A stretch of DNA of 5,447 nt from the NCBI GenBank assembly GCA_007119395.1, contig SKPS01000278.1, forward strand, positions 1 through 5,447, in the 5' to 3' direction. Made by a program: the position numbers and the translations under genes. Positions 1 through 4,465 of this stretch are shown here, in pieces (the stretch's first letter is position 1; every line of letters begins with the position of its first letter). This DNA is from Lentimicrobiaceae bacterium (lineage in GTDB: Bacteria > Bacteroidota > Bacteroidia > Bacteroidales > SKPS01). The notes under the pieces were generated by a model, which ran no database searches, was not told the DNA's origin, and saw only the letters and a program-made list of their open reading frames with translations.

Positions 1-541
1 GATCACCATGATCCCGCACAAAGTTAACATTGCATCCGTCCGGACTGAAGCGCGGGTGGTTGCGCAGCGAAGCCCCGGCGGTCACTACATCAAACCCGTT
101 CAGATTGGGTACCTTTACAATATGGTGTGGGGAACCGGTGTTGATCAGGTCGCGGCGCTCAACCACAGTGTCTGCTATTTCCAATTCGACGTGCCAAAGG
201 TTGTTTGAGACTCTTTCAATGGTTGCAGCGTGCGGGCCATCGGTGGCGATAAACCGGCCATCCTCTTTGATCAGGTTCAGCATGTTGCCCATAGCCACTG
301 CAGCACGCCCACCGTTGCCGCAAAACGAACCGGGTAGCCCATCGCTGTTATAGTATTCCATGGCAAAGTCAAAACCAACATGCGCTGATAGCAGAATCAA
401 CCCATCGCCACCAATGCCGAAGCGTCGGTCACAAATCCTCTCTATTTTCTCCACATCCAAACGAACCTCACCCCCGCGATTGTCAATTATTATAAAGTCG
501 TTGCCTGTGGATTCAAACTTATAAAATGGAATCAGTTGCAT
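1..541 (-). CDS. dapF: Diaminopimelate epimerase DapF, partial (3' end beyond left edge)
   Basis: DapF interconverts LL- and meso-diaminopimelate in the cytoplasm, supplying meso-DAP for peptidoglycan and for lysine. The window holds 180 codons of a protein usually about 260-280 residues long. Visible hallmarks: the N-terminal STGNDFIIIDNR block (residues 11-22), RRFGIGGDGL (39-48), and the first active-site cysteine, Cys74, in NSDGLPGSFCGNGGRAA (65-81). NTGSPHHIVKV follows near residue 135, and PDGCNVNFV, the family's G-T/C-NVNFV block, near 170. The second catalytic cysteine (ACGTG region) would lie beyond the edge. The ATG at 541 is favoured because an ATG slightly upstream meets a stop at once. 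There is no Shine-Dalgarno sequence. The gene begins 33 bp after the stop of the membrane-protein gene on the same strand, with no terminator or promoter visible between them, so co-transcription is likely. It appears intact as far as it goes. Confidence 0.96.
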   Translation of the reverse strand, partial: MQLIPFYKFESTGNDFIIIDNRGGEVRLDVEKIERICDRRFGIGGDGLILLSAHVGFDFAMEYYNSDGLPGSFCGNGGRAAVAMGNMLNLIKEDGRFIATDGPHAATIERVSNNLWHVELEIADTVVERRDLINTGSPHHIVKVPNLNGFDVVTAGASLRNHPRFSPDGCNVNFVRDHGD

Positions 542-574
542 GGATCAAGGAATTAGCATGTTGAAATCGGATGG

Positions 575-1282
575 TTACCGCTGTGCTGGTATCAAAGGTG
601 TAAAAGAGGTGGTCTCTCTCAACAGGTACTCTTGCCCTCCACCCTTCAGAAGCAATTGATCATTTTTTCTGAAGAGCTGGTATGACTTTTCTGGAGAGAG
701 CCCAAATAGCACCACCTTGTCGCGCACTACCCTGTAGCCTTTGTAGTTAAGAGGATTTTGCCAGAATTCGAGTGTATATTCACGGTAAAATCCTTCGGGT
801 ATTTTAACTGCAGTCAGGGCGGTAATCAGTGTGTCAACACCTGATGAAGCAGGTTGAGGAGATGCCCCAGTATCCTCTTCAAGTTTTACCCTTCGTGAAC
901 CAATCATCACGTCCCGTCTGATGGTTTCACCCTCATCGACCAGTGTTGCCATGAGCGTATCATATGATGTTTGCATGAGGTAGAGAGAGTCATTCAGTTC
1001 ATCCGCATCGTAATCCTCATCGTCGGCGGTTTCTGCATCAGATGGTTCAGCAGGGGTGTGGCCTGAGGTGGCTCCGCGGCGGCGATTTGCCGATTTGTCA
1101 GAATCCGTGGCAAGCAGCAATGTGTCAGATTCAGATGTCACAACCCGCGGTTCGGGTGAAACCCACCGGTTTTGAACAAGCAGAGCAATGCCAAAGCCTA
1201 ACGTTAGTCCGGCAAGCAGACCTAACAACAACCAGGATACAGATGGTTTGAAACGGCTTTTTTGTGACATTTTGACATGCAT
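575..1282 (-). CDS. Unrecognised single-pass membrane protein upstream of dapF
   Basis: I do not recognise this 235-residue protein. It has a basic N-terminus (KSRFK), one hydrophobic segment at about residues 16-36 (SWLLLGLLAGLTLGFGIALL), then a long polar, acidic linker (about 45-145, rich in D, E, S and T, with DDEDYDADE at 87-95) that looks disordered. A compact C-terminal domain follows (about 148-235) with alternating hydrophobic stretches, including EFWQNPLNYKGYRVV, KVVLFGLS and YQLFRKNDQLLLKGGGQEYLL, which suggests a small beta-rich fold. The positive-inside rule predicts an anchor with the C-terminal domain in the periplasm. No lipobox cysteine or enzyme motif is visible. The start is uncertain: ATG at 1282, or ATG at 1270 (MSQKSRF...), which leaves a more usual leader behind the promoter at 1296-1326. 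It probably heads a transcript with dapF, but nothing in it points to DAP metabolism. Coding is supported by the membrane segment, the length and the tight spacing. Confidence 0.75.
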   Translation of the reverse strand: MHVKMSQKSRFKPSVSWLLLGLLAGLTLGFGIALLVQNRWVSPEPRVVTSESDTLLLATDSDKSANRRRGATSGHTPAEPSDAETADDEDYDADELNDSLYLMQTSYDTLMATLVDEGETIRRDVMIGSRRVKLEEDTGASPQPASSGVDTLITALTAVKIPEGFYREYTLEFWQNPLNYKGYRVVRDKVVLFGLSPEKSYQLFRKNDQLLLKGGGQEYLLRETTSFTPLIPAQR

Positions 1283-1295
1283 CTGAAATTCGCGG

Positions 1296-1326
1296 TAAAA
1301 TTAGTAGAAATTCACCACAAAGTCAA
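1296..1326 (-). promoter_or_regulatory. Putative promoter for the membrane-protein/dapF transcript
   Basis: Read on the minus strand, TTG (1326-1324) is followed after 20 bp by TAATTTTA (1303-1296), one base off the Bacteroidetes -7 box TAnnTTTG. The same stretch also reads as TTGACT, 17 bp, TAATTT in the sigma-70 style. Transcription would begin near 1289-1291, leaving about 8 nt before the ATG at 1282 or about 20 nt before the ATG at 1270. This is sequence pattern only, in AT-rich DNA, so chance is possible. Confidence 0.45.
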
Positions 1327-1493
1327 TCACTATCTTGATTCTGCTCTGTACTTTACCCGTATTCTCTACGCAGCAGGTTGAATCAGAGTATCATAATGAT
1401 CTTGTCAGGCTTTTGTTATCAGGCAGCAGGAGAGGTGGTTAACATAATTTAACAACGAAAAAAAACTAATGGTCTTGTGTTTGCGTTCTTTAA

Positions 1494-1518
1494 GATGCCT
1501 TTTCGTTGGAAAGGCATC
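1494..1518 (+). repeat. Perfect 9-bp hairpin upstream of htrA
   Basis: GATGCCTTT (1494-1502) pairs perfectly with AAAGGCATC (1510-1518) across a 7-nt loop, or a 5-nt loop if a T-G pair closes it. It ends 44 bp before the htrA ATG and is followed by an AT-rich stretch without a clean T-tract. Because the flanking genes diverge, it does not terminate either of them. It could be a 5'-leader structure of htrA, a protein-binding inverted repeat, or the terminator of an unseen short transcript. Confidence 0.6.
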
Positions 1519-1562
1519 ATATTATATTGTATCATATCATGTCAAACCTACACTTACGTGTC

Positions 1563-3038
1563 ATGAAAACAGGTGTTTTGCGGCATTTTACGAAGCGCGA
1601 GTTGCTATTGTCGGGTCTGGTGGTCTTTCTGGCCGGTGGTCTGATTGCCAGCGGGGTATTTTGGATCACAGCAGAGAAGAGTGAGAACAGGGTCAATTTT
1701 ATGGAGGCACCCATTCCATCACACTATGCATCGCTTCGTGCTATGGAACAAGCACCCGATTTTGTCGATGCGGCAGAGATGACCATTCACACTGTGGTGC
1801 ACATAAAAACTTTTTACACCCGGAAAAGCAGCGTTTACGATAACTTTTTTGGTTTTCATGATTTTTTTGGTTTTGATCCTTTTCCTCGTCGATCATATCC
1901 TATTCAGGCCAGTGGTTCCGGGGTGATCATCTCGTCTGATGGGTATATTGTCACCAACAACCATGTTGTGCAGGAGGCTGAGAAGATCGAGGTAACCCTG
2001 AACGACAAGCGTACATACACTGCAACGATTGTGGGTCGTGATCCATCCACGGATCTGGCTTTGATCAAGATTGATGAGACGGATCTGCCGTTTATTTTAT
2101 TTGGTAATTCTGATAACCTGCGGGTAGGGGAGTGGGTGTTGGCGGTTGGAAACCCTTTCAATCTGAACTCTACGGTAACGGCCGGTATTGTGAGTGCCAT
2201 GGCACGAAACATCAATATCTTGGGTGATCGCAGTGCCATAGAATCATTTATACAGACTGATGCGGCGGTGAACCGTGGAAACAGTGGGGGCGCGTTGGTG
2301 AATACCCGAGGGGAGTTGGTGGGTATCAATGCAGCAATTGCATCCAACACCGGCGCCTATACCGGGTACTCCTTTGCCATACCTGTAAACATTGTACGTA
2401 AGGTGATGGGTGATCTGAAGGAGTTTGGAGAGGTGCAGCGAGCAGTGATCGGTGCCAGCATACTTGAGGTTGACAGCCGGTTGGCTGATGAGAAAGGGTT
2501 GAAGCGCATCAGGGGCGTCTACATTGCTGGTGTTAGTGAAGGTGGTGCTGCTTCCCGTGCCGGAATGCGTGAGGGTGATGTGATTCTGGAAGTGAACGGC
2601 ATGAAGGTAAACAGTACAAGCAGGCTGCTTGAGCTGATAGGCAGGCAAAGGCCTGGTGACAAAGTGCAATTGCTGGTTGAGCGATCGGGCAGGGAGCGCA
2701 CATTTAACCTCACACTGTTGAACGCAAAGGGCACCACTGAGGTGGTGACGCGTGAAACCCAGACGGTGGTATCGTTACTGGGTGCAGGGTTTGCCAATGC
2801 ATCACCGGAAGAGTTGGAGCGCCTCGGCCTTAGCCATGGTGTGAAGGTGGTGAGCCTTGAACCCGGAAAGATGCGTTCAAGCGGAATCCGCAATGGATTC
2901 ATCATTACAAGCATCGACAACCAACCCATGCGCAGTGTTGAAGACTTGAAAAGCTACCTCAACAGCAAGCGGGGAGGAGTGCTGGTTGAAGGTGTTTACC
3001 CCAATGGCATGCGTGCTTATTACGGGTTCGGATTGTAA
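1563..3038 (+). CDS. htrA: HtrA/DegP-family periplasmic serine protease (Do-like)
   Basis: This is an envelope quality-control protease and chaperone that degrades or holds misfolded exported proteins. From ATG 1563 it has 491 residues, a normal length for a two-PDZ HtrA. The N-terminus has basic residues (HFTKRE) and one hydrophobic segment at about 14-36; no clear signal-peptidase site follows, so it may be either a membrane anchor or a cleaved signal. An aromatic-rich LA-type loop (94-107, FFGFHDFFGFDPF) precedes the trypsin-like domain. The catalytic triad is complete: His134 (TNNHVV), Asp164 (STDLALIKI) and Ser241 (RGNSGGAL). PDZ1 covers about 295-385 (GVYIAGVSEGGAASRAGMREGDVILEVNG). A more divergent PDZ2 covers about 405-485 (SSGIRNGFIITSIDNQPM). 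The reading frame extends upstream to a TTG inside the 1494-1518 hairpin and to an ATG at 1539; ATG 1563 is preferred because it places a short basic stretch just before the TM segment. No Shine-Dalgarno is visible. A terminator-like hairpin follows 86 bp after the stop. Confidence 0.97.
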   Translation: MKTGVLRHFTKRELLLSGLVVFLAGGLIASGVFWITAEKSENRVNFMEAPIPSHYASLRAMEQAPDFVDAAEMTIHTVVHIKTFYTRKSSVYDNFFGFHDFFGFDPFPRRSYPIQASGSGVIISSDGYIVTNNHVVQEAEKIEVTLNDKRTYTATIVGRDPSTDLALIKIDETDLPFILFGNSDNLRVGEWVLAVGNPFNLNSTVTAGIVSAMARNINILGDRSAIESFIQTDAAVNRGNSGGALVNTRGELVGINAAIASNTGAYTGYSFAIPVNIVRKVMGDLKEFGEVQRAVIGASILEVDSRLADEKGLKRIRGVYIAGVSEGGAASRAGMREGDVILEVNGMKVNSTSRLLELIGRQRPGDKVQLLVERSGRERTFNLTLLNAKGTTEVVTRETQTVVSLLGAGFANASPEELERLGLSHGVKVVSLEPGKMRSSGIRNGFIITSIDNQPMRSVEDLKSYLNSKRGGVLVEGVYPNGMRAYYGFGL

Positions 3039-3066
3039 AATTGTTAACAAAAAATAACGCCACGCT

Positions 3067-3098
3067 ATTGCAAAACGGGTTATATTGTTGTATCTTTG
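3067..3098 (+). promoter_or_regulatory. Bacteroidetes-type promoter upstream of sigA
   Basis: ATTG (3067-3070) is followed after 20 bp by TATCTTTG (3091-3098), an exact match to the Bacteroidetes -7 consensus TAnnTTTG with near-ideal spacing to a -33 TTG. The predicted transcription start is near 3104-3106. It points at the sigma factor gene 180 bp downstream, but the transcript would first cross the hairpin at 3124-3154. It is the best promoter match in the window. No equally good second promoter is seen between the hairpin and the sigA start. Confidence 0.7.
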
Positions 3099-3123
3099 GC
3101 AGCCTTTTATAAACAATTGCAAA

Positions 3124-3154
3124 AAAAGGCATGTACCTATAAAACATGCCTTTT
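3124..3154 (+). terminator. Terminator-like hairpin between htrA and sigA
   Basis: AAAAGGCATGT (3124-3134) and ACATGCCTTTT (3144-3154) form a perfect 11-bp stem with a 9-nt loop. The A-tract on the left (3121-3127) and the four T's closing the right arm make it terminator-like in both orientations, although the T-tract is short. It sits 86 bp after the htrA stop, so it plausibly ends the htrA transcript. It also lies inside the transcript predicted from the promoter at 3067-3098, where it could act as an attenuator. Confidence 0.7.
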
Positions 3155-3274
3155 GAACAAAACGGTTCACAAAATTGTCATATTTAAGATATGATATAAG
3201 ATTAAAATATTGAAGGTGTCTTTTAACCTTTTGGATTTATTTTAGTCATACATCAACACAAAACCACAGGTGAC

Positions 3275-3282
3275 GGGAGAAG
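3275..3282 (+). promoter_or_regulatory. Ribosome binding site of sigA
   Basis: GGGAGAAG lies 3 bases before the ATG at 3286, with its GGGAG core 6 bases away. It is the only clear Shine-Dalgarno-like sequence in the window. Its presence fixes the sigA start and suggests that this gene is translated better, or differently, from its leaderless-looking neighbours. Confidence 0.55.
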
Positions 3283-3285
3283 CAT

Positions 3286-4152
3286 ATGAGACAATTAAAG
3301 ATAAGTAAATCAATCACCAACAGGGATACTGCCTCATTAGACAAGTATTTACAGGAGATTGGTCGTGAGGAGATGATCACTGTTGAGGAGGAGGTAGCAC
3401 TGGCGCAGCGCATCAAGCAGGGTGACCAGCGGGCTTTGGACCGGTTGTGCAAGGCGAACCTTCGTTTCGTGGTGTCTGTTGCGAAGCAATATCAGAACCA
3501 AGGTCTTAGCCTCCCTGATCTGATCAATGAGGGGAACCTTGGGCTGATTAAAGCGGCACAGCGCTTCGATGAAACAAGGGGGTTCAAGTTTATCTCCTAT
3601 GCGGTATGGTGGATCAGACAATCTATTCTGCAAGCACTTGCTGAACAGTCACGGATTGTCAGACTCCCCCTGAATCAGGTGGGATCCATCAATAAGCTGT
3701 CAAAGCAGTCATCCATCCTTGAACAAAAGCTCGAACGGCAACCCTCCGACGATGAGCTGGCGGAAGCAATGGATCTCCCCAAGGAGAAAGTTTCCAAAAC
3801 GCTTGGCATTCAGGTGAAACATGTTTCTGTTGATGCACCTATTATTAGTGGTGAAGACATGAATATGCTGGATGTGATGGTGAATACCGACAGTCCTGAT
3901 ACCGATGAGAACCTGATCAGAGAGTCACTGCTCCAGGAGATACAGAGGTCTCTGGCGTCACTCTCATCGAAGGAGCGCGAGATTATCAACCTCTATTATG
4001 GTCTTGGTACCTCACACGGATGGACCCTTGATGAAATCGGTGCGAAGATGGATCTGACACGTGAGCGAGTACGCCAAATCAAAGAGAAGGCGATCCGCCG
4101 CCTGAAGCATAAATCGCGCAGCAAACTACTTAAAGCGTATTTGGGGCAGTAA
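3286..4152 (+). CDS. rpoD: Primary (housekeeping) RNA polymerase sigma factor, sigma-70 group 1, Bacteroidetes type
   Basis: This sigma factor directs RNA polymerase to most promoters. Its 288 residues match the short primary sigma of Bacteroidetes, which lacks region 1.1 and the large non-conserved region. Region 1.2 is at about 16-50 (SLDKYLQEIGREEMITVEEE). Regions 2.1-2.4 are at about 51-118, with the core-binding DLINEGNLGLIKA (78-90) and the -10 recognition segment RFDETRGFKFISYAVWWIRQSI (93-114). Region 3 is at about 119-200, with RIVRLPLNQVGSINKL at 123-138. Region 4 is at about 213-288, with the helix-turn-helix TLDEIGAKMDLTRERVRQIKEKAIRRL (247-273) and the usual C-terminal KLLKAYLG. 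No core residue appears lost. The ATG at 3286 has a good Shine-Dalgarno. Upstream lie a consensus promoter and a hairpin inside the presumed leader, so expression may be attenuated. Adjacency to htrA is, from memory, common in Bacteroidales. The gene is also called sigA. Confidence 0.98.
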   Translation: MRQLKISKSITNRDTASLDKYLQEIGREEMITVEEEVALAQRIKQGDQRALDRLCKANLRFVVSVAKQYQNQGLSLPDLINEGNLGLIKAAQRFDETRGFKFISYAVWWIRQSILQALAEQSRIVRLPLNQVGSINKLSKQSSILEQKLERQPSDDELAEAMDLPKEKVSKTLGIQVKHVSVDAPIISGEDMNMLDVMVNTDSPDTDENLIRESLLQEIQRSLASLSSKEREIINLYYGLGTSHGWTLDEIGAKMDLTRERVRQIKEKAIRRLKHKSRSKLLKAYLGQ

Positions 4153-4177
4153 AGCCTGGCTGTTGGCTGTTGGCTTT
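4151..4177 (+). terminator. Weak terminator candidate at the end of sigA
   Basis: AAAGCC (4151-4156, overlapping the stop codon) can pair with GGCTTT (4172-4177) around a 15-nt loop made of the heptamer repeat. A run of six T's follows 9 bp later (4187-4192). The stem is short and the loop long, so this is a weak call; the larger inverted repeat just downstream is an alternative end point for the sigA transcript. Confidence 0.3.
4157..4175 (+). repeat. 7-bp tandem repeat TGGCTGT, 2.7 copies
   Basis: TGGCTGT is repeated exactly at 4157-4163 and 4164-4170, followed by a partial TGGCT at 4171-4175. It begins 5 bp after the sigA stop codon. A further isolated TTGGCTGTTG lies at 4395-4404, on the other side of the repeat cluster. 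Confidence 0.75.
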
Positions 4178-4181
4178 CTAA

Positions 4182-4277
4182 AACGGTTTTTTATACCACT
4201 GAGGTCATTAATAGCACTGAGTTTCACTAAGTGCCTCTTAATCAATTGAGTATCTCAATGGTAAAGAAAAAACCGTT
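4182..4277. repeat. Long interrupted inverted repeat (imperfect stem-loop, 96 bp)
   Basis: The outer arms AACGGTTTTTT (4182-4192) and AAAAAACCGTT (4267-4277) are perfect 11-bp complements. After a small internal loop, TACCACTGAG (4194-4203) pairs with CTCAATGGTA (4254-4263) with one mismatch. Nearer the tip, ATTAA (4207-4211) pairs with TTAAT (4238-4242) and GCACT (4214-4218) with AGTGC (4230-4234), leaving an 11-nt apical loop. The nested pairing is hard to explain by chance alone. It could be a structured RNA end of the sigA transcript or a remnant of a small palindromic element. No target-site duplication is seen. Confidence 0.7.
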
Positions 4278-4300
4278 CAACGTTCACCGTTCACCGTTTC
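4273..4300 (+). repeat. 7-bp tandem repeat CCGTTCA, four copies
   Basis: The heptamer units are CCGTTCA (4273-4279), ACGTTCA (4280-4286), CCGTTCA (4287-4293) and a decayed CCGTTTC (4294-4300). The first unit begins inside the right arm of the inverted repeat, sharing CCGTT, so this array may have grown from the edge of that arm by slippage. Confidence 0.75.
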
Positions 4301-4313
4301 TATCCTCCATTCT

Positions 4314-4376
4314 AACGATCTAAACCTCCTAAACCCACTCAACCCACTCAACCTCCTAAACCCACTCAACCCCCTC
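4314..4376 (+). repeat. 9-bp tandem repeat of consensus AACCYMCTM, six good copies plus one decayed
   Basis: Consecutive 9-mers are AACGATCTA (decayed), AACCTCCTA, AACCCACTC, AACCCACTC, AACCTCCTA, AACCCACTC and AACCCCCTC. An 18-bp block of two different units is repeated exactly at 4323-4340 and 4350-4367. The strand is strongly C-rich. On the minus strand the four runs of three or more G's (complements of 4370-4374, 4361-4363, 4343-4345 and 4334-4336) could in principle form a G-quadruplex with loops of 6, 15 and 6 nt. The array has no spacers, so it is not CRISPR-like. Confidence 0.85.
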
Positions 4377-4394
4377 AACTTCCACTCTCAACAA

Positions 4395-4423
4395 TTGGCT
4401 GTTGTCGTTTGACCGATATTTCG
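4395..4423 (+). promoter_or_regulatory. pyrG: Weak promoter candidate for pyrG
   Basis: TTG (4395-4397) is followed after 19 bp by TATTTCG (4417-4423), an imperfect version of the TAnnTTTG box. Transcription would start near 4430, giving a leader of about 35 nt. The TTG belongs to the TTGGCTGTTG copy. The match is modest and other start sites in the spacer are possible. Confidence 0.3.
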
Positions 4424-4465
4424 TTTCTTTGCAGGGTCATTGCAATCACAAAAAATCCAATTGCC

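Larger units (their letters stand above)
1283..1562. other. Divergent intergenic region between the membrane-protein gene and htrA
   Basis: This 280-bp spacer must hold the promoters for both directions. On the minus strand a candidate is seen at 1296-1326. On the plus strand I find no convincing TTTG...TAnnTTTG pair for htrA; the AT-rich stretch 1519-1540 (with TATATTG at 1523-1529 and TATCAT just after) is the likeliest place for a -7 box. Other contents are a 5-bp inverted repeat GTTAA/TTAAC (1438-1453), an A-tract (1458-1465) and the hairpin at 1494-1518. There is no small open reading frame or RNA gene that I can support. Confidence 0.6.
4153..4465. other. Repeat-rich intergenic region between sigA and pyrG
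   Basis: This 313-bp stretch has no supportable gene. From left to right it holds a 7-bp tandem repeat that starts right after the sigA stop, a 96-bp interrupted inverted repeat, a second 7-bp tandem repeat that overlaps its right arm, a 9-bp tandem repeat, and a weak promoter candidate for pyrG. The decamer TTGGCTGTTG occurs both in the first repeat (4163-4172) and near the right end (4395-4404). The last 60 bp before pyrG show no repeat. Confidence 0.85.

Noticed and set aside
8..353. Plus-strand open frames over the left edge
   Set aside because: They run antisense to dapF, whose minus-strand translation shows the family motifs throughout.
1506..1562. Upstream extension of htrA to a TTG at 1506 or an ATG at 1539
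   Set aside because: The TTG lies in the loop of the 1494-1518 hairpin, and the extra residues do not look like a signal sequence. ATG 1563 gives a normal basic-then-hydrophobic N-terminus. ATG 1539 cannot be fully excluded.
3041..3050. Palindrome TTGTTAACAA just after the htrA stop as an operator
   Set aside because: A 10-bp AT-rich palindrome is expected by chance in such a spacer and nothing links it to a regulator.
1904..3170. Several minus-strand open frames of 60-148 codons opposite htrA and its 3' spacer
   Set aside because: They are antisense shadows of a gene with a complete catalytic triad and PDZ domains; their translations show no recognisable motif.
3179..3230. Small AT-rich inverted repeats in the sigA leader (CATAT/ATATG and AAGGT/ACCTT)
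   Set aside because: The stems are only 5 bp in AT-rich DNA, too weak to support a riboswitch or operator call.
4182..4277. Complete insertion sequence or MITE
   Set aside because: No flanking target-site duplication is seen and there is no transposase; the pairing alone does not prove mobility.
4314..4376. CRISPR array
   Set aside because: The units are 9 bp and directly adjacent, with no unique spacers and no cas genes nearby.
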